Positions 18,199 to 27,402 of a stretch of DNA of 64,000 nucleotides are shown one piece after another. The translations under genes were made by a program, and so were the position numbers. This DNA comes from CAZWVA01 sp964636885 (lineage in GTDB: Bacteria > Desulfobacterota_D > UBA1144 > Nemesobacterales > CSP1-2). A model generated the notes under the pieces. It was not told the DNA's origin. It saw nothing but the letters and a program-made list of their open reading frames with translations, and ran no database searches. The DNA lies in assembly GCA_964636885.1 (NCBI GenBank), contig CAZWVA010000003.1:30973-94972 (forward strand), read 5' to 3'. Position 1 is the stretch's first letter, and every line of letters begins with the position of its first letter.

Positions 18199-19379
18199 CT
18201 CGGTTTTCCTCTAAGCGTGTATTCATAGACCGATTCCACCTTCTCTGCCGTCTTTTCCCATGTGTATTCCGAGGCGACGTAATCCCTAGCATTGGCACCT
18301 ATTCTCTGGGCGAGTATAGGATCATTAAGGAGTTGGAGTATGGCTTTTGCAAAAGCGGAGATGTTCCCGTTCTCAACCACCAATCCGGTCTTTCCGTGTT
18401 TTATATTCTTTGCGGATCCCTCAAAGGAGACGATCGGCTTTCTAGCCGCCATGTAGTTGAGGAGTTTCTGAGGAATCCCATCGCAGTCTGTACGTGGATT
18501 CAGGGCAACATCGGCACGGGCTAGGTGTTTGGGAATGTCATTAAACTCGGACTTTACTACATCGATGTATTCCCTGATCTTGAGGGCACTTGCCAGTGGT
18601 TCGTAGGGACTAAAAGGGGAATCCGAAACGATGAGAAGTCGAACGTCCCCTCTCTCGCTCAGGACTCGGCCGAAGGCTTGAAGAAGCAGGTCTATTCTCT
18701 GATAGGGAGCCAGGTTGCCGGTAAATACGAGTATCTTCTCCGCTTTTTTATACGTCTCGTGGTTTTCGGGTTTAATATCAAAGTGCTCGGATTCAACGCC
18801 ATTTGTTACAACCGTGGTGTTCTCTGGCGTAACACCGGCATTCTTGATCAGTTTATTCCTTATCCTCTCGGTCACGGTTATAATGTGATCCGCCAGCCTT
18901 GGGAGCCAGAGGTCAAGACGCTGACTGATTCCTTTTTTTATCCTCTCCGGCAGTCCGAGTTCGTCATAGAAAGGGAGTTCTGACTCAAGGAGCGTATGCG
19001 CATCATAAACGATGGGGTGTCTTGTCAATCTTCGCACGCAGAGGGAGACGAAGAGCCCTTCGTAGTTATGGGCATGGATGACGTCGATCTCGTACGCCTT
19101 TAGGACTTTAAAAAGCTTGATTGCCAAAAGCGGATCCAGAACCATAAGCTTTTGATACGTTGGACCCGGAGAGCACTTTCTATAGGTCTTTACGTCTGGT
19201 ATTCGGTGAATTCTGAAACCGGGTTCTTTCACCTCGTTTCCCAGATGGTAGGTTATGACGTGGACATCATGTCCCCTGCGTGAGAGGGCTTCTGTCATTC
19301 TGAATATCCTTATAGGGGTTCCCCTCGGATAGGGAAAGGGACAGGCCGCTACCATCGCGATTCTAAAGTGTCTCTTCAT
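18195..19379 (-). CDS. GT4 glycosyltransferase
   Basis: A 394-residue GT-B-fold retaining glycosyltransferase of family 4. The N-terminal Rossmann domain opens after RIAMVAACPFPYPRGTP with the usual glycine-rich acceptor loop. The C-terminal donor-binding domain contains VFTGNLAPYQRIDLLL and the end motif with E-x7-E (from NPRTDCDGIPQKLLNYMAARKP). The enzyme probably adds one sugar to a lipid-linked oligosaccharide at the cytoplasmic face. The gene overlaps the HPr-kinase-like gene by 17 bp and the nucleotidyltransferase gene by 4 bp. Confidence 0.88.
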   Translation of the reverse strand: MKRHFRIAMVAACPFPYPRGTPIRIFRMTEALSRRGHDVHVITYHLGNEVKEPGFRIHRIPDVKTYRKCSPGPTYQKLMVLDPLLAIKLFKVLKAYEIDVIHAHNYEGLFVSLCVRRLTRHPIVYDAHTLLESELPFYDELGLPERIKKGISQRLDLWLPRLADHIITVTERIRNKLIKNAGVTPENTTVVTNGVESEHFDIKPENHETYKKAEKILVFTGNLAPYQRIDLLLQAFGRVLSERGDVRLLIVSDSPFSPYEPLASALKIREYIDVVKSEFNDIPKHLARADVALNPRTDCDGIPQKLLNYMAARKPIVSFEGSAKNIKHGKTGLVVENGNISAFAKAILQLLNDPILAQRIGANARDYVASEYTWEKTAEKVESVYEYTLRGKPR

Positions 19380-20427
19380 CTCTACGGCTTAGGGCTGAAT
19401 CCGTGTTTTTAATCTTTTTTGAAATAAAATCGGCTATGAGTGCCGCATTAGCCGCACGGTCATAGCCCAAGTGGAGTTCGTAGGTTTCGCTTTGCTGGAT
19501 CAGGGTTAAGGACGCACGGAGCCTTGAAAAAAGGATCGGGATCTGCCTTACTATGTCAAAAAGATCGAAGCGTAAGAGGTATTCCAGGAGTTGGGGCACG
19601 CCGATTCCCAATACACAGAGGCGAAAAAGGGCCAAGAAGGCCTTAATGGATGAGGTCTTTATAATCCGGGGTTGCCTCGAATGGATCCGCTTCCCTACAA
19701 ACACAAAGCCCGGCTCGGCGACACCGGAGATCTGATCCTTAAAGTATTGGACATCGATAAGGGTCTTGGATTGATAGTGCGTTCGCTTAAACGGCTTTAG
19801 GAATTCTCCTGGTATTTCGAGGGGAGTTCCCTCTGCAACCCCCATTCGAATGGGAAACGGATAGAGAAGCCCCTTTGAGGAGACGAGCGGAACCTCCTCC
19901 GAAAGGAGTGAAAAGGCCTTATTCTCAAGAAGAGAGAGGGTTAGGGTCGTTTTTCCCCCTCCCATGGGGAGTAGACAAAGAACGGCTTTCTTCCCATAGA
20001 CAACTCCCATTGCATGGATCCTGTGGAGCCTTTTCCGATCGAGAAGTTCGCCCATACGGCTCATGATCATTAGATAACTCTTTTCGTATAAAAGGTCGCG
20101 ATCTGTACTGTAGATCTCCGCTGAATCATTACTGTGATTGTAAATCACAAGGGCCTTTCCGAAGGAATCGAAATACCTTGTATCCCCGTTCTTATATACC
20201 ACGGCGTCTTTTGTGTGATAGATTGCGGGAGTGCCCTCCGGGATCCTTTCATAAGGTGGCTCTCTCAAAAAAACAGAGACATTAACCTGTGGCTTTCCCT
20301 TTTCTTGAGAGGGGTGAACACGAAAGTAAGAGAAATCGCTTTCTATAAATGAAGCGCTCTTTTTATCGTTCGATACGACTCTTAGAAGGATCCCATGAAA
20401 ATCGAAGTAGAGAACCTCATCCGACAT
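19363..20427 (-). CDS. HPr-kinase-like (HprK-related) protein
   Basis: A 354-residue protein with a P-loop of the HPr kinase/phosphorylase type. Walker A reads MGGGKTT (Gly156-Thr161), preceded by the His-rich strand HRIHAMGVVYGKKAVL, as in the C-terminal domain of HprK. The first 130 residues do not look like the HprK N-terminal domain, and no HPr/PTS genes are nearby. In lasso-peptide and some polysaccharide clusters similar kinases act on peptides or other non-HPr substrates. Here it is embedded between glycosyltransferase and flippase genes, so a role in glycan assembly control is an inference. Confidence 0.7.
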   Translation of the reverse strand: MSDEVLYFDFHGILLRVVSNDKKSASFIESDFSYFRVHPSQEKGKPQVNVSVFLREPPYERIPEGTPAIYHTKDAVVYKNGDTRYFDSFGKALVIYNHSNDSAEIYSTDRDLLYEKSYLMIMSRMGELLDRKRLHRIHAMGVVYGKKAVLCLLPMGGGKTTLTLSLLENKAFSLLSEEVPLVSSKGLLYPFPIRMGVAEGTPLEIPGEFLKPFKRTHYQSKTLIDVQYFKDQISGVAEPGFVFVGKRIHSRQPRIIKTSSIKAFLALFRLCVLGIGVPQLLEYLLRFDLFDIVRQIPILFSRLRASLTLIQQSETYELHLGYDRAANAALIADFISKKIKNTDSALSRRDEETL

Positions 20428-21751
20428 GATCCAACCCCTTACTTAATACGCTTACCGGCTCCTTTGAGCCGAGAATCCGAAGCTCCTGAAAGTTTAATCT
20501 CATTAACCAAAATGCCAGAATCACCTCGGAGATCACAGTTGCACAAGCCGCTCCCGAAGCACTCCAAATCGGGATAACCATGAGGTTTAAGGCGATGTTT
20601 GTAATCGCGCATATAAGCATGATCTTTATGGTCTTTCTCTCTAGAAAGATCGACCTGGCGAGTAGACCGCCTACGGTTGATACGTAAAGCAGTGGGACGC
20701 TCAGGTAAAGGATCCTAAGAACGGTTATGGAATCGTTGTATTTTGGACCGAATACGGTTGGTATGATAAAGCCTGCCGTCGTAACGACGAGTAGAGTCAT
20801 ACCCCCACCCATCGCTCCTATGACGAGTAGCATCTTTCTTAATAGCGTTTGGATACCAGACCAGTCTTGACGGGCTGCCATCTCGGAGCAGATGGGGAAA
20901 AAGACCATTGTCATCGGTCTTACTATGAACCGCGAGGCCTCGAGCAGTTTGTAAGCGGCTTCGTAAGTGGCCACAACAGAATAGGGTTTCATAAAGCCAA
21001 GCATAACCGAATCGACCTTGTAGTAAACAAGTCCAATGAGCGTTAGTATAAAAAAGGGGAGCGATACACGGAGTATATTGCGGGCAGAATCCGTATCCCA
21101 AGTGAACTTTAGACTCCCTATCTTTCGCCGGAATATGGCAAAGGCGATAACGACTAAGAGGGCATTGGCCAGGATGTAACAGGCCAGTACTTCGGTCAGG
21201 CCCTTCTTTAATGTGACAGTAATAAAAATCAATCCGACTAATATGAGCCTTGTGCTAACGCCTGCGGTTACGTTGTATGCGACCCGCTTAAGTCCTAGGA
21301 ATAGAGCTCCAAAGCCCTGGTAGAGTTCATCGAAAAAGACGTAGAGGGATGTGAGGAAGATGACGAGGAGGAGATCGGGTTTAAAGATGAGTGCAAATCC
21401 GTTTAGGGCGAGGAAATAAAGACCAAAGAGTGGGATGCGCAGTGAGATTACCTCTGAAAAGCACCGGCGTGCCCTTTCGGGGTTTCCTGCTACTTCTCTT
21501 ATAACGTGGCTGTCTGTGCCAAGCTCGGTAAACAAGACGAAAAAATTGGCAAGAGCGGCCGCAAAAAAGAACCCTCCCATCTCCTCTTTTGTCAGGTAGC
21601 GGGTTAGTATCATGAGGACGAGGTACCCAACGACCTTGTAGAAGAAATGAGAAGAGAAGGCCATAACCAAATCCCTTTTTACCTTTTGCCAGTCCATTAA
21701 CCTGGGTTTATCCTCCTTTAAACCGCATGACGGTGTCACCATGTGTTTCAC
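20417..21751 (-). CDS. Wzx-like flippase (MOP superfamily)
   Basis: A 444-residue inner-membrane protein with 12 to 14 predicted helices. The N-terminal block FFYKVVGYLVLMILTRYLT is typical of polysaccharide transporters of the MOP flippase superfamily. It would move undecaprenyl-linked oligosaccharide across the inner membrane. The alternative start at the internal Met of MDWQKVKRD would shorten it by 18 residues. It overlaps the HPr-kinase-like gene by 11 bp. No Wzy polymerase or chain-length protein is visible in the cluster. Confidence 0.88.
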   Translation of the reverse strand: MKHMVTPSCGLKEDKPRLMDWQKVKRDLVMAFSSHFFYKVVGYLVLMILTRYLTKEEMGGFFFAAALANFFVLFTELGTDSHVIREVAGNPERARRCFSEVISLRIPLFGLYFLALNGFALIFKPDLLLVIFLTSLYVFFDELYQGFGALFLGLKRVAYNVTAGVSTRLILVGLIFITVTLKKGLTEVLACYILANALLVVIAFAIFRRKIGSLKFTWDTDSARNILRVSLPFFILTLIGLVYYKVDSVMLGFMKPYSVVATYEAAYKLLEASRFIVRPMTMVFFPICSEMAARQDWSGIQTLLRKMLLVIGAMGGGMTLLVVTTAGFIIPTVFGPKYNDSITVLRILYLSVPLLYVSTVGGLLARSIFLERKTIKIMLICAITNIALNLMVIPIWSASGAACATVISEVILAFWLMRLNFQELRILGSKEPVSVLSKGLDHVG

Positions 21752-21799
21752 CGCTTTTCTTTTCCCGTTTGGGCTTGGACGAAGAGGGCTAAAAACGCA

Positions 21800-22879
21800 T
21801 CAAATAAACCTTTCGATTCGCCTCCAATAGGTTGTCACAAGAAAATCCAAACAGCCCTTCCCGATCCTTTCCAAGGGACCCTTTGTGAGGTCACCGGTAA
21901 AGGGAATAGGGCCATCGCTTAGAATCTCACGATCCCGGATCCTTCTCTCCTTCTGTACGATTCGGCGCTTTTGGAGTATGAGAAGAGGATTCCGTATTAT
22001 CCATAAGAGGGCTCTTAGCCATTCGCGAAACCATCCCTTCTCTATAACACCGATGAGCTGAAAGACCTCGTAAATAAAAAAAGCGGGAGAAAGGAGAAGG
22101 AGGGTTTTAAACTCGTAGTTTTTTAAAATAAGCTGCCATCTGTTTCGGATCAGGCAGAAGACACGAACCCTTGAGCGATCTCCCCCCTCTCTCAGGGAAA
22201 GCCCTTCTGTTCCCTCCCTGTGGTAGCAAATAGCAGAGGGTACGGATAGGATCTCATGCCCTAGGGTCCTGGTTCTTAAACCAAAGTCGTGATCCTCATA
22301 GTTGAAAAAGAACGTCTCGTCGAAGGGATCCCCTCTTCCCCATCTCTTCCTGTCTATGAGAAAACAGGCCGTAACCAGGGAGCCTATTTTTCTAATCTCC
22401 CCCGTTGACGTGCTTAGGGGCCGGTTTACGTTGTGCAGGGTCATGAGTCCGAGGAAATGGCTATCTGCCCCGTCGTACTGGATTATATCTCTGTTCTTGG
22501 TGTATAGGACACGCGGCATGGCAACAGCCGCCCTGGGATTACCGTTTAGCGCCTCTATGAGTCTATCGGGGCAATCCGGGGCTAGACTGATATCGTTATC
22601 CATAAAGAGAATGAGGTCGCAGGATGAGGCTTTAAATCCCGCATTCCTTGCCGCCGCGGGTCCCAGGTTCTTACTTAGTTGAATCACCTTAACGGTGGGA
22701 AATCGGTTCCTAACGATTTCAAGACCCCTGTCATTAGAGGCGTTATCGATTAGAAGGATCTCCTCAAACCTTTCCTTTTGAGTAAAAACGGATCCAAGTG
22801 ATTCCTCGAGATAGCGTTCCCCATTATAATTCACCATACAGAGCGTAAGGCGGTAAGGCGGGTGTCTCTCCACGCTCAT
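21800..22879 (-). CDS. GT2 glycosyltransferase
   Basis: A 359-residue family 2 glycosyltransferase. It opens with LCMVNYNGERYLEES, carries DNDIS as the DxD motif, and has an ED-containing acceptor region (NYEDHDFGLRTRTLGHE) in the second third. The last 110 residues hold one or two membrane-associated hydrophobic segments. The order of motifs resembles rhamnosyltransferase-type WcaA enzymes. It is the first gene of the glycan operon and lies 48 bp upstream of the flippase gene. Confidence 0.9.
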   Translation of the reverse strand: MSVERHPPYRLTLCMVNYNGERYLEESLGSVFTQKERFEEILLIDNASNDRGLEIVRNRFPTVKVIQLSKNLGPAAARNAGFKASSCDLILFMDNDISLAPDCPDRLIEALNGNPRAAVAMPRVLYTKNRDIIQYDGADSHFLGLMTLHNVNRPLSTSTGEIRKIGSLVTACFLIDRKRWGRGDPFDETFFFNYEDHDFGLRTRTLGHEILSVPSAICYHREGTEGLSLREGGDRSRVRVFCLIRNRWQLILKNYEFKTLLLLSPAFFIYEVFQLIGVIEKGWFREWLRALLWIIRNPLLILQKRRIVQKERRIRDREILSDGPIPFTGDLTKGPLERIGKGCLDFLVTTYWRRIERFI

Positions 22880-23230
22880 AGTCTAATCCTAACGGCTTTT
22901 TCTGTATTTAGGTGGAATTTCCGAACCCTCAGGGCCTAAAGGGTCTATGGTTTTCTGTAACTCGCTTTTGGATTTTCTTAGTCCGATTAGGTGGGTGATT
23001 TGGGGACCCTTACCGAAACGTCACATTAAAGCTTCCGCACCTCATTTACAGGATGATAAGTGATAAGAGGGTATCAGTTCTTTAAACTAGGATACTATAC
23101 CTCAAAAATCAATACGACTTATGTCTTATATTTAGGTAAGAAAAGTATTAACCTGGAAAAACGTATTAAAACTTTAGACCTAAAACTAAAACAAAGCCGC
23201 CCCTTTGACTTAAGGGACTTACGTTCGGAT
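22880..23230. other. non-coding gap upstream of the glycan operon
   Basis: There is no convincing gene in these 351 bases. An open frame on the plus strand from 23060 continues antisense into the histidine kinase gene and shows no family features. The right half (about 23040-23210) is AT-rich. The segment should hold the promoter of the glycan operon on the minus strand and the end of the phoR-like transcript, but I cannot pick out a clear promoter or terminator. Confidence 0.5.
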
Positions 23231-24991
23231 CTAAGCCGGGAGGGTGATTATAAAGCGGCTTCCCTTTCCGACCTCGCTTTCAACCTCTATTTTCCCGCCG
23301 TGCATTATTACGACGTGTTTTACTATACTAAGACCCAGTCCTGTGCCGCCGATCTTCCTTGAGCGTGTTTTATCCACCCTGTAGAACCTTTCAAAGATCC
23401 TGGGCAGGTGCTCCTTTGGAATCCCGATCCCCGTATCAAAGACCTCAATCCTGAGGTGTGAATCGGCATGGGTGATATGAATTCCTATGGCGCCTTCTTC
23501 CGGAGTGTATTTAACGGCGTTATCTACGAGATTTATAAACATCTGTTCCAAGAGAAAACCGTCTCCCTTAAAAGGAGGCAGATTCTCATTTATATCTATA
23601 GAGACCCGGAGGTCCTTTTCTTCTATCCTGCTCCTTAATGGTTCAAGGGACGAGTATACGATTTCCTTAAGGTCGACCTCTTCGAAGACGGTTTTAGCAT
23701 CTTCTCCCCTTTGTGTGCTTTTTCTTTCGATCTCGGATAATAAAAGGAGGTCTGACACTATGTTTATGAGTCTATCGGTGTGCCTTCTTATTATACTGAG
23801 AAAATGCCTTCTTTCCTCCGGGTTTTCATACGCTCCTTCTTCCAGCGTTTCAACATAGCCCTTTACCGCCGTAAGCGGGGTTCTTAGCTCATGTGAAACG
23901 TTTGCAACTATATCGGCCTTTATCTGTTCCAGTCTTTTAAACTCTGTGATGTCAAACATCACGAGTATCGTCTCTTTGGAATCCAGCGGGATGCCGCTTA
24001 CAAGGTAGCGTTTCTCGGTAGGATAGAAGAGGGAAACCTCCCTTTTCTCGGCTACCCGGTTTTTCGTCACTCTTTCTATTAACCCTATTATCTCTCTATT
24101 TCTTAAGACCTCCCAATACGGTCTTCCGACGTGGGAACCCTTTATCCCAATCATGTCTTTTAGGGCGTGGTTCATGAGGATGACATTGCCATCATCTGCT
24201 ACGACCATTACCCCTTCGCTCATAGCTATTAGAACGGCTTCAAGCTGGCTCTTCTCAATAGAAACCCGCTTGAATAGCTCCCCCAGTCTCTCGACCATCT
24301 TGCTTAGGGCGAGATTTAGCTTTCCGATCTCCCCCTTCTTATCCGAGATTGGGATACTTACATTGAAATTCCCACTTGCGATCTCTTCGGATAGGCGGAT
24401 GGCCTTTTCAAGCGATCTTGTAAACGTCTTAGAGGAAACAAGGGAGAGGAGAAGCGCAAAAAGCATAAGGATTAAACCGAGGTATATCACTTGTAACCTT
24501 ATTGAAAGGAGTTCCTCTTCGACCGAACTAAGCGGAAGGGCCGTGCGAACTACGGCTTTGGTTTCTCCTCTTTCGTCTCTTATGGGAACCGCAACGTAAA
24601 GCATATCCCTTTTAAGAGTCGTGCTATAGCGCGTGCTTTCTCCGATTCCTTTAGAAACCGCGTCTTTTACCTCAGGTCTACCTGCATGGTTCTCCATTTC
24701 CTCGGGGTCTTTTTCCGAGTCACCAACTACGGTTCCCTTCCTGTCAATTACCGTAATCCTCACACCTGCCTTTTTACCGAATCGAGAGGTTAGTGAGGCG
24801 ATTTCTTCCCTTCTATCCCATGAAACGGTTTTAAGGACCTCTTGTAACAGATTGGCCGTGGTAAGTAGCCTCTCTTTTGTGAGTGATCTATCGTGGTTTT
24901 TTAGTTCGACGATTGTGAACGTAATGAATAGGATTAGAACGAAGGATACAATTAAAAAACCGGAAAGAAACTGTCTCCAGAATACTCTCAA
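23231..24991 (-). CDS. phoR: PhoR-like sensor histidine kinase
   Basis: A 586-residue membrane histidine kinase. Two transmembrane helices (about 9-28 and 168-187) flank a periplasmic domain. Then come HAMP (about 188-240), a PAS-like domain (about 245-350), HisKA with the phospho-acceptor His367 in VSHELRTPLTAV, and HATPase_c ending in GLGLSIVKHVV. The layout and the adjacent PhoB-like regulator, with which it overlaps by 4 bp (ATGA), match the phosphate-starvation PhoR. It probably controls the phosphate-type porin across the divergent promoter. The symbol is by analogy; no pst genes are in the window. Confidence 0.85.
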   Translation of the reverse strand: MRVFWRQFLSGFLIVSFVLILFITFTIVELKNHDRSLTKERLLTTANLLQEVLKTVSWDRREEIASLTSRFGKKAGVRITVIDRKGTVVGDSEKDPEEMENHAGRPEVKDAVSKGIGESTRYSTTLKRDMLYVAVPIRDERGETKAVVRTALPLSSVEEELLSIRLQVIYLGLILMLFALLLSLVSSKTFTRSLEKAIRLSEEIASGNFNVSIPISDKKGEIGKLNLALSKMVERLGELFKRVSIEKSQLEAVLIAMSEGVMVVADDGNVILMNHALKDMIGIKGSHVGRPYWEVLRNREIIGLIERVTKNRVAEKREVSLFYPTEKRYLVSGIPLDSKETILVMFDITEFKRLEQIKADIVANVSHELRTPLTAVKGYVETLEEGAYENPEERRHFLSIIRRHTDRLINIVSDLLLLSEIERKSTQRGEDAKTVFEEVDLKEIVYSSLEPLRSRIEEKDLRVSIDINENLPPFKGDGFLLEQMFINLVDNAVKYTPEEGAIGIHITHADSHLRIEVFDTGIGIPKEHLPRIFERFYRVDKTRSRKIGGTGLGLSIVKHVVIMHGGKIEVESEVGKGSRFIITLPA

Positions 24992-25677
24992 ATCTCTAAC
25001 TTGTAACCTATTCCCCGTATCGTTTTTATCAGGTCCCCGGCCTTGCCGAGTTTCTCCCTTAGGTTTTTTATATGGACGTCAATGGTTCTATCATAAACCA
25101 GCTTGTCATCTCCCCAGAGCCTTTTCTTCTTAAGGAGTTGGTCCCTTGTAAATACCCTTCCCCTTCCCTCTGCAAGCACCTCGAGTATCTTGAATTCCGT
25201 TGTTGTAAGCTCTACCTTCTTCCCGTCAACCGAGGCCTCGAATTTCTCGGTGTCAATTGAAAGGGGGCCGAGCTTTAAGGGCCTTTTTTCGTCTTCTCTT
25301 GTGGCTACCCTTCTCAGGATGGTTTTTACCCTAGCTACGAGTTCCCTAGGACTAAAGGGCTTTACCATGTAGTCGTCTGCCCCGAGTTCGAGTCCGACCA
25401 CGACGTCCGCTTCTGTAGCCTTTGCGGTAAGCATGATTATCGGCATCGATGCCGTACGACTTCTGCTTTTTAGGATCCTGCATATCTCGAGCCCGTCTAT
25501 TCCGGGAAGCATTATGTCAAGAATGGTAAGGTCGGGCGTTACGGATTCTATATACGAGAGAAAGTCCCTGCCGTTATAAAACTCTTTTACCTTAAAACCC
25601 TCCCTCTTTAAGTGGTGGCTTACGAGTTCCACTATGTCTTCTTCATCGTCCACTACGGCTATTACACTATCAATCAT
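24988..25677 (-). CDS. phoB: PhoB-like winged-helix response regulator
   Basis: An OmpR/PhoB-family response regulator of 229 residues. The receiver domain has acidic residues at 10-12, phospho-acceptor Asp54 in LDIMLPG, and Lys in VKPFSPREL. The C-terminal winged helix has the recognition region YDRTIDVHIKNLREKLG and ends GIGYKLEI. It is transcribed away from the porin gene, with a Pho-box-like triple repeat in the shared 160-bp gap, and is co-translated with the histidine kinase. Assignment to phosphate control rests on this context. Confidence 0.87.
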   Translation of the reverse strand: MIDSVIAVVDDEEDIVELVSHHLKREGFKVKEFYNGRDFLSYIESVTPDLTILDIMLPGIDGLEICRILKSRSRTASMPIIMLTAKATEADVVVGLELGADDYMVKPFSPRELVARVKTILRRVATREDEKRPLKLGPLSIDTEKFEASVDGKKVELTTTEFKILEVLAEGRGRVFTRDQLLKKKRLWGDDKLVYDRTIDVHIKNLREKLGKAGDLIKTIRGIGYKLEI

Positions 25678-25750
25678 ACCGTACCCGCTATGTTTGGTTT
25701 TAGAATATATTATAGATTCTGGCTATTTTGTTGCAATAGAACCCCTATAT

Positions 25751-25779
25751 CCTTAATTAAACCTTAACATTTCTTTCAT
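25751..25779. promoter_or_regulatory. Pho-box-like triple direct repeat
   Basis: Three 7-base units occur at 11-base intervals: CCTTAAT, CCTTAAC and CTTTCAT, separated by the 4-base AT-rich spacers TAAA and ATTT. The established PhoB box is built from CTGTCAT-like 7-mers with 4-base AT-rich spacers, so period and spacer match and the sequence is partly similar. The element lies between a phoB-like gene and an OprP-type porin gene on the opposite strand. A possible -10 (TATCAT, 25801-25806) lies 21 bases downstream toward the porin. Confidence 0.6.
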
Positions 25780-25840
25780 ACGGAATTAATTTCCCCCCTA
25801 TATCATTTCCTCCAAATCCAAAATTAAGGAGGGTGAAGTG

Positions 25841-27211
25841 ATGAAACCCATTATACGAGCGGTGATTGTCGGACTGCTCATCCCACCTCTTCTGGGAGTG
25901 AACTCTCAGGCACAATCCCGGAGCACTCAGATAGAAGCCCTAAAAAGACAGATGGAGGAAATCCAGAAGCAGAACCAGTGGCAAATAGAGGAGCTCCGTA
26001 AGAAGATCGAGGAGTTGGAGGCCCAAAAGGACGCTGACCAGAAGAGGATAGAGGAGCTAGCCGCCAAGAAGGAGGAGGAAGAAAAGGATGCCTGGTGGAA
26101 GAAGGTCGAGATAGGGTATAAGAAACCCGGAGACGGTTTCACTATTAAGTCCAAGGATGGACTCTTTTCACTAAGGACTAGGCTGCGAACCCAGGTCCAG
26201 TTCTCTATTAGTGACGCCGATGAGGAAAATACGGAAACCGATTTTAACATAAGGAGGTTTAGGCTTTATTTTGACGGTAACGTCTTTACACCCTGGTTAC
26301 TCTATTACATTCAAGCGAGTGCAGACAACGATGGGAGTTTTACGCTAAGGGATGCCTATTTTGACTTTGCGTACAATACCATGTTCGTTCCAAGACCGGG
26401 TCAATTTAAGGTTCCCTTCAATAGGGAGGAGTTAACCTCGTCCTCTGAACTACAGCTTGTGGAGAGGTCGATCGTAAACGAGGAGTTTAGTTTCGCCCGT
26501 GATAGGGGAGCCGCGATTTACGGGGTACTGGGGAATTACATCACCTATGGTGCGGGGGTATTTAACGGTGATGGAAGAAACGGTAGGAGCGTTGATTCTA
26601 ATCTGCTGTATGCGGGCAGGATAATGTTCACCCCCTGTTGTGGGGAGTTGAAATACGCTAATTCCTCTTTCCCCGCGGGTGGGGATTACAAGATCGAGCC
26701 CAATTTTGGTGAGGACAAACCGCTCATCGCTATCGGTGTTTCTGCATTAGGGATCCCCGGGCTCCGTATCGATAGAAAAACCCCGGACAACAATATAGAT
26801 GACAGATTCGCTGAGATTGGAACAGTGGATGCGGATGTTTTTTCGGCCTCTGCCGATATTAATTTCAAGTACTCTGTTTTTAGCATGGAGGGGGAATTCG
26901 ATTATAGACGTATATCTCCAGATGAGTCGGGCCTTCCTAAGGCCAATGACTATGGTGTAAGGGCACAGGCCGGTGTTTTTCTTCTTCCCCAATTCATCGA
27001 GGTCGCTGCCAGATACGCCCAGATCTGGTACGATACCGATGTGGAAGGAAGGGATACCAAATGGGAGCTCACACCCGGACTCAACTTCTACCTGTCAAAA
27101 AACCATAAGTATAAGATACAACTAAGCTATTCATTCATACGAAACGAATTTACGGATAGCCAGGATATAGATGAAAACGTATTGAGAACCCAGTTCCAGG
27201 TCTATTTCTGA
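25841..27211 (+). CDS. OprP/OprO-type outer-membrane porin
   Basis: A 456-residue outer-membrane protein with a signal peptide (about 1-24) and a coiled coil of about 60 residues rich in Glu, Lys and Gln. A beta-barrel of the phosphate-selective porin O/P family follows, ending in Phe (QFQVYF), the usual barrel-assembly signal. The coiled coil suggests a trimer stalk in the periplasm. The start is set at the ATG 7 bases after AAGGAGGG; the GTG one codon earlier is too close to it. Divergent PhoB/PhoR-like genes and the Pho-box-like repeat suggest phosphate uptake. Confidence 0.82.
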   Translation: MKPIIRAVIVGLLIPPLLGVNSQAQSRSTQIEALKRQMEEIQKQNQWQIEELRKKIEELEAQKDADQKRIEELAAKKEEEEKDAWWKKVEIGYKKPGDGFTIKSKDGLFSLRTRLRTQVQFSISDADEENTETDFNIRRFRLYFDGNVFTPWLLYYIQASADNDGSFTLRDAYFDFAYNTMFVPRPGQFKVPFNREELTSSSELQLVERSIVNEEFSFARDRGAAIYGVLGNYITYGAGVFNGDGRNGRSVDSNLLYAGRIMFTPCCGELKYANSSFPAGGDYKIEPNFGEDKPLIAIGVSALGIPGLRIDRKTPDNNIDDRFAEIGTVDADVFSASADINFKYSVFSMEGEFDYRRISPDESGLPKANDYGVRAQAGVFLLPQFIEVAARYAQIWYDTDVEGRDTKWELTPGLNFYLSKNHKYKIQLSYSFIRNEFTDSQDIDENVLRTQFQVYF

Positions 27212-27237
27212 CCTTCTCATCCCTTCTCCTTGGCCTC

Positions 27238-27276
27238 AGGCCCGGCATAGACCCAACTATGCCGGGCCTTTTATTT
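27238..27276 (+). terminator. rho-independent terminator after the porin gene
   Basis: A perfect 13-bp stem AGGCCCGGCATAG / CTATGCCGGGCCT with a 6-base loop (ACCCAA) is followed by a T-rich tract. It starts 26 bp after the porin stop. Confidence 0.92.
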
Positions 27277-27402
27277 AAGACTGACCTAGGGGAGAGGGTA
27301 TAAAGGGATCCTACCTTTAAGCTTACTATTGTGGAGAGGACGGCTCTTTGGCTTAGAGGGATTTGGTCTTTTTGGTTTGACTTAAGGTGAGTAAAAGGGC
27401 TA

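Noticed and set aside
16588..20427. Lasso-peptide or similar RiPP cluster
   Set aside because: Although an HPr-kinase-like protein and a nucleotidyltransferase are present, there is no lasso cyclase, leader peptidase or precursor peptide; glycan genes surround them.
23060..23362. 100-codon plus-strand frame upstream of the glycan operon
   Set aside because: The second half is antisense to the histidine kinase, and the first half is AT-rich with no family features or clear ribosome binding site.
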